NCBI GenBank assembly: GCA_032209605.1
Contig: JASFXZ010000043.1
Span: forward strand, 978,819 to 1,042,818
Direction of reading: 5' to 3'
DNA length: 64,000 nt
Origin: Mactromeris polynyma
Taxonomy: Eukaryota; Mollusca; Bivalvia; Venerida; Mactridae
Below the pieces are notes generated by a model. The model searched no databases. It saw nothing but the letters and a program-made list of their open reading frames with translations, and had not been told where the DNA came from. The translations under genes were made by a program, and so were the position numbers. Each line of letters opens with the position of its first letter. The first letter of the stretch is position 1. Of the stretch, positions 12,599 to 22,132 are shown one piece after another.

Positions 12599-13290
12599 TG
12601 TAACTGGGGTTTGGTCAAGATATATAACCAACACGTCGATTTATAGTAATGATTCGTTTAATAATCTCTTTTATAGAGAATATTTAAGAGCCTAAAATAA
12701 AATAAATACAATTAGTAATACATGTATAATAAATCAACGACAGTATGCTATACATGTATAGTACATTGATGGTACATGAGATCGCGATATCTAAATAAGT
12801 TAAAGTTACAACAAATACATAATTCCACGCGATCTAATAAATGATTGAATAGAAATACAAGTAATTAATCTAAATAATAACATAAGTAACTCACCAGGAC
12901 CAGTAGAATGAAACAATATATTTACTTGTGAAAGTTATATATTGATAATAGTAATAAATAGTACAATTCGACTATTAGCTGTGAAGCAAAATAGATATGA
13001 CTCCTTCAAGGGTGTTGAAAGGAGTGCCTGATTTAAAGATATACATGACAGAAGAAGAATTAGTGGCGGGAAGGAATGACATGCACGGGAACTTTCATGA
13101 ACACTCATTCACCAAACATACCAGTTCTACGACATTCACTCAGATTAACTCACTCACGCCGCACAACACACATTCCAAGCCTTCTCTCACGTGACTTACA
13201 TACAGTTAGGTAAAATAAACGATACATAATAAACATGTATATACACAGGGACGAGACACGACGATGAGATGGAAAATGACCAGGGTTACA
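12599..13290 (-). repeat. LTR A (3' LTR of the minus-strand element), 692 bp
   Basis: Starts TGTAACTG on the plus strand and ends GGTTACA, giving short inverted TGTAAC/GTTACA ends. It has the same length as LTR D and appears identical to it. It is preceded in element orientation by a purine-rich tract. An antisense 65-codon frame inside is present in every LTR copy and is not considered a gene. Confidence 0.95.
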
Positions 13291-13306
13291 CATTCCCTCC
13301 CTTTAA
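13291..13306 (-). promoter_or_regulatory. Polypurine tract
   Basis: On the minus strand the sequence directly upstream of the 3' LTR is CTTAAAGGGAGGGAATG, the expected primer site for plus-strand DNA synthesis. The same tract precedes LTR B at 19153-19167. Confidence 0.85.
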
Positions 13307-14175
13307 GAAAATGGCTCCTGACATTTCACTCAACCTACTAACTGAGCACAAGAATATACATGTACTACAAAAAAATAAAAATACAGACATACTACACAAG
13401 AAATAGCTACCCTACCATTTCTACCAATATAATTAAATCAACATTTCCAAAATAGAAATATACTATAGTTTATAGTTAAACTATATTAATACAAGTAAAT
13501 ACATCGACACGCTCGTGCAACATATTAAATACAAACATATGTCCACAGTCCAGGAAATAACTACAACTAATCTAAAAACAGAATTACCGTAGCAACCTGC
13601 ACTCACAACTATTTAAAACCAACTTACTACACTAATCAGTATGACTATAACAAGTACATGACTGGAAAATAAAGAAAAGGCTAATTAAATTCAACTTAGT
13701 CCTGCAAAGGAATAAAGTAACTAAACCTCTACTAACATGACCAGAAACAACTTATTTAATCGGTAAATAAACATGTATACTAAAGCGATACTGTCAAACG
13801 GCGATACAGTAAAACGGTGGTACAGTAGAACTGCAATTTAACCGAAACGCAATACGGTGACACCGCGGTATCAAAGCTATACACAATAAATAAATGCGAT
13901 ACTGTAAAACCGCAATACAACAAGGTTGCATACAACATAAATGTGTATAATGACAGTTGGATGACTGACAACCCAAATAATAGTAGTACAGTAAAACTAC
14001 ATGATGAATGACAAGTAAACAGTACAGTGGAACTGCCTGGGTATCAGTACAGTTAAACTGACTGGATACGAACATTAAGTCAGAACAGAAATAATATGGG
14101 AAAGGGTTTCGGAACAGTCGCCTTAGTAATTTACCAGGAACAAATACAAGATAGAACAGAACAGAACAACCAAAC
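13307..14175 (-). other. Retrotransposon 3' untranslated region with ACTGTA-type repeats
   Basis: This is 870 bases between the pol stop and the purine tract. At 13785-14060 it carries about ten irregularly spaced copies of a TTTTACTGTA(TCGC)-like motif. A 147-codon frame overlaps the end of pol, but it is built from these repeats and has no envelope features, so I do not call a third gene. An inverted copy lies at 18283-19152. Confidence 0.7.
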
Positions 14176-16319
14176 TTAAACATAAACTTCCAGATGTTCT
14201 GTGATAGCTGCAGAAATAGGGGTAACCCATTCCCCATACCTATCCGGTGCTACCCTTCTTCTTACTGGTCGCTGACTCACTAGAGGTGGGGATTCAACCT
14301 CAGTAGCATTACTGACTTCCCTACGAGGGTTGAGCACCTCTGTTACAGGCAGCACTGTATGGGAAGAAGGAGTAGAACTTGAAGTCCGGGTGTCAGCACT
14401 ACCGCTCAGAATGGTGGATCTCGAGGTCTGCGAAGACCTGATCTCATCTGAGACAGTAGGCTGCACGGTGGATTCAAGTGGATTCCAGATAGGAGGGGGC
14501 TGAGTGGGATATTTCCTAAGAGGGGGTGGTATGTAGACACCTGGTCTATCATCATCCGATTCAGACTCAGAGCTGCTAGACTGAGTACTGGTGCTGCTGC
14601 CCTCGTCCAGAGGTAGGTTAGGCTCCGTACTGCTGGGTTTTGAGGACGGTCTCTTGCGAGAGCTTCCCCCAACAGCGGTTGTAACCTCATCCTCACCAGA
14701 CGAGTTGAATGGCAACAACATATTCCGGTGCAGGGTCCTAATAGGTCCCTTTTTACCCACGTGGAGTACTTTGTACACCGGAACATCCGGATTAGGCATA
14801 GACAGGACCGTGGAAACTTCCTGTTCCCACCTGTCGGCCAATTTGTTGGTACCTTTAAGTCCAACCTTCCGGACCAGCACTCGGTCTCCAACTTGAAGAC
14901 CAGAGTGTCTTACACGACCATCATAATAGGTCTTATTTTTGGCGGCGCTTCGCCCGGCTTCCTCAGCGGCCTTGCGATATGCAAACTGTAGGCGCTGGTG
15001 GAGCTTAGATGCATATGTGGAGTGGGAACCAGAATGTTCCTCAGAGGGGTCAGTACCCAAATATGCATCCAAAGGAAGACGGGGATGCCAACCAAACATA
15101 AGAAAGTGGGGAGCGTACCCAGTACTGTCGTTCTTGGTCGCATTGTATGCCTGCACCAAGGGAGCAATGTAGGACTTCCAGTCAGCCTTCTGGTGGGTCT
15201 CAAGAGTACCCAACATTTTCAACAGAGTCTGATTCCATCTTTCTGCCTGGCCATTACCCATTGGATGGTATGGTGTTGTCCTTGACTTCCTTATACCCGC
15301 AACCTTACATAGCTCCTTAATGGTGGAACTCAGAAAGTTCCGCCCTTGATCACTATGTAGTTGCTCAGGGAACCCGTAGTATCGAAAATACCCTTCATAT
15401 AGCGCCTTAGCAGTTGTAACTGCTGTCTGGTTGCGGCAAGGAACAGCTTGCGCGAACCGTGTGAAATGGTCGACTATAACTAGAATATTCTCGATACCAC
15501 CTTTACTGGGTTCGAGCTTTAGAAAGTCAATTGACACCAACTCCATAGGTCTGGTGGTTGAAATAGGAACCAGCTCTGCGAAGGGCTTACCAACTGGAGT
15601 TTTCCTCCTTATGCACCGGCCGCACTGTTCTACCCAGCCTGTGATGTCTTTTTCAAGACCAGGCCAGTAAAAACGTTGTTTGGCCAGCCACAAGGTTTTT
15701 TCTTTCCCTTGGTGTCCAGCATCTTCATGGACCCCCTGAGTGGCAATCCGCCTATGTGACAGAGGTAGGACCAACTGCTTTACTGCTTGGCCATCCAAAG
15801 TAGCGGTTCGATACAAAATACCATTCTCCAAAAAGAGACGGTTAGATTCTCGAAAGAATTTCTGTACCGGTAGGGACTCTGTAGAGGTGCTCTTACCCCC
15901 CTTCAGAGAACCGCTTCTAAGGAGGTCAATAACTCGGGCTATGTCGCCATCAGCACTTTGCTCAGAGACCCAATCAATTTTGGCCATAGTCTCAGAAACT
16001 AACCGTTCCTCAGTGGCCACCTGAGGAGCAACAGTTTCTGAGATGGAACTGACCAAGGGAGCACAAATAATGGCACCTTGAAATATGGCCTTGAGCTCGT
16101 CTTGAAAGATGTGGCGACGACTTAACCCATCGGCGTCAGCATTTAGCTTACCGCTTCGATATTCCAACGTAAAATGGTAGTTGGACAACTCAGCGATCCA
16201 CCTATGCTGAGTAGCATCCAGTTTAGCAGTGGTTGTCACATATGTGAGTGGATTGTTGTCGGTGATGACTCTGAATTCATGACCATAGAGGTAGTCATGA
16301 AACTTGTCAGTCACACTCC
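14176..16319 (-). CDS. pol: Ty3/gypsy pol, 3' half: RNase H C-terminus, integrase, tail
   Basis: An open frame of about 713 codons without its natural start; it enters from a rearrangement junction at 16319/16320. Residues 1-66 are the end of RNase H (FHDYLYG, with aspartates at 60 and 62 in LNADADGLSR). The integrase follows: a zinc-binding H196/H201 and C231/C234 cluster, then a D263, D322, E358 catalytic triad with the family-typical 35-residue D-E spacing. Next comes a GPY/F-like module (GDRVLVRKVGLKG...KLADRWE) and a long Ser/Pro-rich tail. No chromodomain was recognised. About 100 residues linking this to the reverse transcriptase at 20497 are missing, so the enzyme cannot be made whole from this copy. 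The frame itself has no stops or frameshifts, consistent with a recent insertion. Confidence 0.93.
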
Positions 16320-16386
16320 ATTATTAAACGAATCATTACTATAAATCGACGTGTTGGTTATATATCTTGACCAAACCCCAGTTACA
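16320..16386 (+). repeat. Plus-strand LTR fragment (3' 67 bases only)
   Basis: Matches the last 67 bases of the LTR, from ATTATTAAACG just downstream of the TATA box to CCCCAGTTACA. It abuts minus-strand pol directly. LTR B (19168-19796) ends at the very LTR position where this piece begins, so the plus-strand copy is delimited like a permuted or RNA-like molecule instead of by LTR ends. Confidence 0.85.
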
Positions 16387-16388
16387 AA

Positions 16389-16456
16389 TGGCTCCCCGAC
16401 GGGGAATCGAACCCCGGTCTCCCGCGTGACAGGCGGGGATACTTACCACTATACTA
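16389..16456 (-). other. Reverse-transcribed tRNA-Asp(GTC) copy beside the primer-binding site
   Basis: On the minus strand this reads as tRNA-Asp from about position 8 to the 3' end. It has a D arm (TATAGTGGTAAGTAT), anticodon arm CCCCGCCTGTCACGCGGG, T arm and 3' acceptor strand CGGGGAG followed by CCA. The 5' acceptor strand is missing, and the sequence switches to leader-derived sequence. A genomically encoded CCA and the missing 5' end show it came from a mature primer tRNA and is not a tRNA gene. Normal priming copies only about 18 bases of the tRNA; here about 68 were copied. Confidence 0.85.
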
Positions 16457-16505
16457 TCCACAAACTAGGTCAATACACCGTGGGAAAGTTTACATTCCAA
16501 TCCAG
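16457..16505 (+). other. Antisense leader fragment next to the tRNA copy
   Basis: The segment from ATCCACAAACTAGGTC to TTCCAATCCAG also occurs at 23578-23630, running across the left junction of the leader insertion. Relative to the surrounding plus-strand leader it is inverted. It then joins a partial LTR end (AGTTACA) and a second primer-binding site. Confidence 0.75.
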
Positions 16506-16512
16506 TTACAAA

Positions 16513-16530
16513 TGGCTCCCCGACGAGGAT
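16513..16530 (+). promoter_or_regulatory. Primer-binding site of the plus-strand copy
   Basis: TGGCTCCCCGACGAGGAT, two bases after an AGTTACA LTR end. The first 13 bases are complementary to the 3' end of tRNA-Asp, then one mismatch follows. Confidence 0.8.
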
Positions 16531-17636
16531 AATGATTTCTTCTCTACAGAGCTAGGGCCGTAGAAGCAGCCAACCGACGCCGTCGAGTGACCAAGGGTTC
16601 CCCAACGTCATCCGTCTACGAGAGTTGTTTATTTCTGGCCACCCGGGATTTTTTTATCTGTGTTTTTGTTGAACTTTCTTCGAAAGCTTCACAGACTTTC
16701 GAGTGTGTTTTTTTTTATATCTTTCTGTGCTTTACTTATTACTCTACTGGAGGATTCGCGGGATTCGCGGGATTTCGCGGGAACTGTTGTGTATATATGT
16801 GTTAAACTGTGTGTGATTATGGATAATTTGTGGACAGGACGATTGTGAGTATTGTTTTGTTGTATTGATTGTGTATTGATTGTATGTGTTTATAACTGTT
16901 TATATTAATTTATCATTGACTGAGAGGCGTTAAAATTTACCTGATTTTTGTTTTCTTAAAGTTTATGCAATCAGCTGATTATGTAGGTCATTCTCGTGGT
17001 ATTTGTTTAAAGTTAGGCATTTTGTAAAGTACAGTGTGACCTGTCTTTCTGTAGTCCCCTACATGAATCCAGGCATTTTCGGATTTTTTTCATGCATTTA
17101 GTTCTGATTGCTATTTCTGCATTAGTTCTTGGTTAATTAATCTATTGTTTCCAAAACCTACAATTTAGGCCTCTCTTTCAATCATGAATTTTGGAAAATT
17201 GTGTATTATCATGAATATCATTGTGTTTTGTGATAACTGTTTATTGGTTACTTGACTTATATTAGTTAGTATATTTTGACATTGTGTATTTATATATACC
17301 AGGATCAGTACTTAATTTAGTTATTTTTGGTAAATTTAAATTGTGGATAGTGTTATTACTGTAGAGCACTTGATTTTTGTGGTCTGTAATTTTGATATAT
17401 TGTATTTGTGAATTAGGTGTTGTTTATTGCATTGGCAATTATTATTTGTACATTGTAGTTATATAGTTTTGTAGTGTTATTTCAGTTATTATCATATACA
17501 TGTAGTACAGTGATATTAAACTGATTTTTTTTTCGGGGGAGATATATCGTGATATTCACACGCGTTAGGGTTATTTTGCGGCGTTTTCTATCGCGTACAC
17601 TTACAATTATTTGGTTTTTGTTTATTTTCATATATT
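16531..17636 (+). other. Plus-strand retrotransposon leader (5' UTR)
   Basis: Roughly 1.1 kb of untranslated leader, the inverted counterpart of 23291-24833 without the 0.42-kb insertion found there. Short open frames in its first 300 bases also occur in the other copy and have no recognisable product. Confidence 0.8.
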
Positions 17637-18282
17637 ATGACTGACATGAATGCTTCTGCATCGTCTTCCACCTCTAAGGCAGGTATGGAAGATGTGCTTA
17701 AGTACATCCAAGACAATTAGGACCCTGCACCGGAATATGTTGTTGCCATTCAACTCGTCTGGTGAGGATGAGGTTACAACCGCTGTTGGGGGAAGCTCTC
17801 GCAAGAGACCGTCCTCAAAACCCAGCAGTACGGAGCCTAACCTACCTCTGGACGAGGGCAGCAGCACCAGTACTCAGTCTAGCAGCTCTGAGTCTGAATC
17901 GGATGATGATAGACCAGGTGTCTACATACCACCCCCTCTTAGGAAATATCCCACTCAGCCCCCTCCTATCTGGAATCCACTTGAATCCACCGTGCAGCCT
18001 ACTGTCTCAGATGAGATCAGGTCTTCGCAGACCTCGAGATCCACCATTCTGAGCGGTAGTGCTGACACCCGGACTTCAAGTTCTACTCCTTCTTCCCATA
18101 CAGTGCTGCCTGTAACAGAGGTGCTCAACCCTCGTAGGGAAGTCAGTAATGCTACTGAGGTTGAATCCCCACCTCTAGTGAGTCAGCGACCAGTAAGAAG
18201 AAGGGTAGCACCGGATAGGTATGGGGAATGGGTTACCCCTATTTCTGCAGCTATCACAGAACATCTGGAAGTTTATGTTTAA
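17637..18282 (+). pseudogene. Internally deleted gag-pol of the plus-strand copy
   Basis: The gag start codon (17637) and 27 codons are intact, ending in TAG at 17718. There the sequence jumps to the end of pol (RTLHRNMLLPF onward) and runs to the pol stop at 18282. All of the nucleocapsid, protease, reverse transcriptase, RNase H and integrase coding DNA is gone. The junction reads CAAGACAATTAGGACC with an ATT microhomology between the two parents, typical of reverse-transcriptase template switching. The pol tail is otherwise the same as 14176-14742 reversed, as far as compared. Confidence 0.9.
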
Positions 18283-19167
18283 GTTTGGTTGTTCTGTTCT
18301 GTTCTATCTTGTATTTGTTCCTGGTAAATTACTAAGGCGACTGTTCCGAAACCCTTTCCCATATTATTTCTGTTCTGACTTAATGTTCGTATCCAGTCAG
18401 TTTAACTGTACTGATACCCAGGCAGTTCCACTGTACTGTTTACTTGTCATTCATCATGTAGTTTTACTGTACTACTATTATTTGGGTTGTCAGTCATCCA
18501 ACTGTCATTATACACATTTATGTTGTATGCAACCTTGTTGTATTGCGGTTTTACAGTATCGCATTTATTTATTGTGTATAGCTTTGATACCGCGGTGTCA
18601 CCGTATTGCGTTTCGGTTAAATTGCAGTTCTACTGTACCACCGTTTTACTGTATCGCCGTTTGACAGTATCGCTTTAGTATACATGTTTATTTACCGATT
18701 AAATAAGTTGTTTCTGGTCATGTTAGTAGAGGTTTAGTTACTTTATTCCTTTGCAGGACTAAGTTGAATTTAATTAGCCTTTTCTTTATTTTCCAGTCAT
18801 GTACTTGTTATAGTCATACTGATTAGTGTAGTAAGTTGGTTTTAAATAGTTGTGAGTGCAGGTTGCTACGGTAATTCTGTTTTTAGATTAGTTGTAGTTA
18901 TTTCCTGGACTGTGGACATATGTTTGTATTTAATATGTTGCACGAGCGTGTCGATGTATTTACTTGTATTAATATAGTTTAACTATAAACTATAGTATAT
19001 TTCTATTTTGGAAATGTTGATTTAATTATATTGGTAGAAATGGTAGGGTAGCTATTTCTTGTGTAGTATGTCTGTATTTTTATTTTTTTGTAGTACATGT
19101 ATATTCTTGTGCTCAGTTAGTAGGTTGAGTGAAATGTCAGGAGCCATTTTCTTAAAGGGAGGGAATG
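18283..19167 (+). other. Plus-strand retrotransposon 3' UTR and polypurine tract
   Basis: Inverted counterpart of 13291-14175, including the ACTGTA-motif cluster (18400-18675) and the purine tract CTTAAAGGGAGGGAA at 19151-19165. Confidence 0.85.
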
Positions 19168-19796
19168 TGTAACCCTGGTCATTTTCCATCTCATCGTCGT
19201 GTCTCGTCCCTGTGTATATACATGTTTATTATGTATCGTTTATTTTACCTAACTGTATGTAAGTCACGTGAGAGAAGGCTTGGAATGTGTGTTGTGCGGC
19301 GTGAGTGAGTTAATCTGAGTGAATGTCGTAGAACTGGTATGTTTGGTGAATGAGTGTTCATGAAAGTTCCCGTGCATGTCATTCCTTCCCGCCACTAATT
19401 CTTCTTCTGTCATGTATATCTTTAAATCAGGCACTCCTTTCAACACCCTTGAAGGAGTCATATCTATTTTGCTTCACAGCTAATAGTCGAATTGTACTAT
19501 TTATTACTATTATCAATATATAACTTTCACAAGTAAATATATTGTTTCATTCTACTGGTCCTGGTGAGTTACTTATGTTATTATTTAGATTAATTACTTG
19601 TATTTCTATTCAATCATTTATTAGATCGCGTGGAATTATGTATTTGTTGTAACTTTAACTTATTTAGATATCGCGATCTCATGTACCATCAATGTACTAT
19701 ACATGTATAGCATACTGTCGTTGATTTATTATACATGTATTACTAATTGTATTTATTTTATTTTAGGCTCTTAAATATTCTCTATAAAAGAGATTA
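19168..19796 (+). repeat. LTR B (plus strand, 3'-truncated)
   Basis: Begins TGTAACCCTGG after the purine tract and runs 629 bases to AGATTATT just past the TATA box, where it meets LTR C head-on. The last 67 LTR bases are absent here but present at 16320-16386. Confidence 0.93.
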
Positions 19797-20404
19797 TTTA
19801 AGAGCCTAAAATAAAATAAATACAATTAGTAATACATGTATAATAAATCAACGACAGTATGCTATACATGTATAGTACATTGATGGTACATGAGATCGCG
19901 ATATCTAAATAAGTTAAAGTTACAACAAATACATAATTCCACGCGATCTAATAAATGATTGAATAGAAATACAAGTAATTAATCTAAATAATAACATAAG
20001 TAACTCACCAGGACCAGTAGAATGAAACAATATATTTACTTGTGAAAGTTATATATTGATAATAGTAATAAATAGTACAATTCGACTATTAGCTGTGAAG
20101 CAAAATAGATATGACTCCTTCAAGGGTGTTGAAAGGAGTGCCTGATTTAAAGATATACATGACAGAAGAAGAATTAGTGGCGGGAAGGAATGACATGCAC
20201 GGGAACTTTCATGAACACTCATTCACCAAACATACCAGTTCTACGACATTCACTCAGATTAACTCACTCACGCCGCACAACACACATTCCAAGCATTCTC
20301 TCACGTGACTTACATACAGTTAGGTAAAATAAACGATACATAATAAACATGTATATACACAGGGACGAGACACGACGATGAGATGGAAAATGACCAGGGT
20401 TACA
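19797..20404 (-). repeat. LTR C (minus strand, truncated)
   Basis: Inverted continuation from LTR B: TTAAGAGCCTAAAATA to GGTTACA. It lacks the LTR end beyond the TATA region. It carries a substitution at about 20295 (GCATTC where the other LTRs have GCCTTC), which is shared only with the next fragment. Confidence 0.92.
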
Positions 20405-20496
20405 CATGTTTATTATGTATCGTTTATTTTACCTAACTGTATGTAAGTCACGTGAGAGAATGCTTGGAATGTGTGTTGTGCGGCGTGAGTGAGTTA
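20405..20496 (+). repeat. Fold-back LTR fragment
   Basis: A 92-base plus-strand piece of LTR (CATGTTTATTATG to GTGAGTGAGTTAAT) directly after LTR C, then pol. It has the private base of LTR C (GAATGCTTGG instead of GAAGGCTTGG), so it was probably copied from LTR C by strand fold-back. Confidence 0.85.
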
Positions 20497-22121
20497 ATAC
20501 AAATTGTCCCTGGGTCAGTAGCAATACCATCAGCTGAAACAATGTGACCAAGATACTTCACTGAAGATTTAAAAAATTCACATTTAGAAGGTTTGATTTT
20601 AAGGTTATGGTCACTTAACCTTTGAAAGACAGATTCAAGTCTAGAAATGTGCTCTTCGAAGGAAGAAGAAAAGATCAAAATGTCATCCAGAAAAATTAAA
20701 CATTCACTGAGGTGCATATCACCCATACACCTCTCCATCATTCGCTGGAAAGTGGCAGGGGCATTCGTGAGTCCGAAACCCATCTTGTTCCACTCATAGA
20801 ACCCCAGCCCCTGACCAGCAGAAAAAGCAGTGTAGGGCTTATCCTCCTCCTCAACCTCAATTTGCCAATAAGCCGACTGAAGATCGATTTTCGAAAAGAA
20901 TTTAGACCCAGAGAGAACATCAATAGTGTCGTCAAACCGAGGCAACATGTATGCGTCCTTCTTGGTTCGACTATTAAGTTTGCGCCAGTCAATACAAAAA
21001 CGTAGAGCACCTGACGACTTCCTGACAAGAACAACATTAGAAGAAAAGGGGGATTCGGATTCCCTGATAACACCAGCGTCCAGCATCTCTTTAATGTGCT
21101 GACGCACTTCCTCATAAAGAGCAGGAGGAATACGCCTATAGGGTTCCTTGAAAGGGGTAGTGTCATCTAACACAATATGGTGTTTGGCCAAATTTGTAGT
21201 GCCAATATCCTTGGTTGATGAGCAAAAAACACCCTTCCAAGTACCCAAGACTTGATAAAATCGTAAAGTTTGTTCCGGAGTGAGATTAGAAGTATCAACC
21301 GAAATATCATCAATAGGGGGTTCAGGCGACTGTTCCTGAGTAACAAAAGATGAAATATCATCAATGACCTTGGCCTGAGAAATATGACAAATATCAGACT
21401 TGGGTTTAAAAGATAAAGTTTTGGCTGTCATGTTACATATACGTACCGGGATCTTGGCAACAGAAGTATTATGCAACTTGACAACACGGGGACAAACAGT
21501 ATAACCTTGAAACAATTCAGGGGATTCAGTTACAACACTAGAAATATTGGAACTAATGTTCCGAACCATACCATTGATGGTGACACTCTCATAGGGTGGG
21601 ACTGAAATAACTTTCTTACCACACACCTTTACTGGATACGTGTGAGAGGTCAGACCATCGAAGGCTAACTGCCATTCCGAAGGAATAACACTTTCCTCCG
21701 GAATGTGGTCTAAAAATATTTTGCAACGGCGCAAAACATTGGTGCCAATTATAACAGGACATGACTGGTTGAACTTGTTGTCCGGTATAACCAACATAGG
21801 TATATCCAAATGAAAATTTGACAAAGAAGGAACAGAAATGTTGACTTCAATATATCCAGAGTAATCCATCGAAGTACCGTCTGCAACAGACAAGTTAAGA
21901 CCCAAAGTATCCAAAGATTTTAAAGGGATAGACTGAGGTAAGGAAAGATAAGCAGAATTGCTAATGGTAGACACCATAGAACCAGAGTCCAACAAACATT
22001 TAAAATCGATACCATTAATAAACACAGAATGCTCATTGGCTGAGCCAATGAGCCTGTCCACTAATGGATCTGACTCACAATCAGGGGCATTAAACACTTC
22101 ACCGCCCTCTGTTCCGCCCAT
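20497..22121 (-). CDS. pol: Ty3/gypsy pol, 5' half: protease and reverse transcriptase
   Basis: An open frame beginning MGGTEGG and entered by frameshift from gag. An aspartic protease motif LLDSGS is at residues 43-48. A reverse transcriptase follows at about 335-530 with FCIDWRKLN, the first catalytic aspartate in KIDLQSAY (413), GLTNAPATFQ and the active-site FLDD (477-480), a variant of YLDD. The frame breaks off after DGIATDPGTI (540), where the fold-back LTR fragment begins and adds 17 meaningless residues to a stop at 20448. The natural continuation into RNase H is missing; the remainder resumes at 16319. Its neighbour upstream is gag, 12 bases away in another frame. Confidence 0.93.
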
Positions 22122-22132
22122 AACAGAGGAGG

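Noticed and set aside
13794..14237. 147-codon frame after pol as an envelope gene
   Set aside because: It overlaps the end of pol and is composed of the ACTGTA repeats, without signal peptide, furin site or membrane anchor pattern.
14591..15670. Plus-strand frames opposite integrase
   Set aside because: Shadows of the pol frame; no independent features.
16389..16456. Functional tRNA-Asp gene
   Set aside because: The 5' acceptor strand is missing and CCA is encoded, so it cannot form a normal tRNA and derives from a mature tRNA.
19264..19461. 65-codon frame MTPSRVLKG... found four times
   Set aside because: It lies antisense within each LTR copy and is repeated only because the LTR is.
16320..20496. 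Simple nested insertion of a second complete retrotransposon
   Set aside because: Junctions are not at LTR ends, there is no target duplication, and pol sequence is missing at the site.
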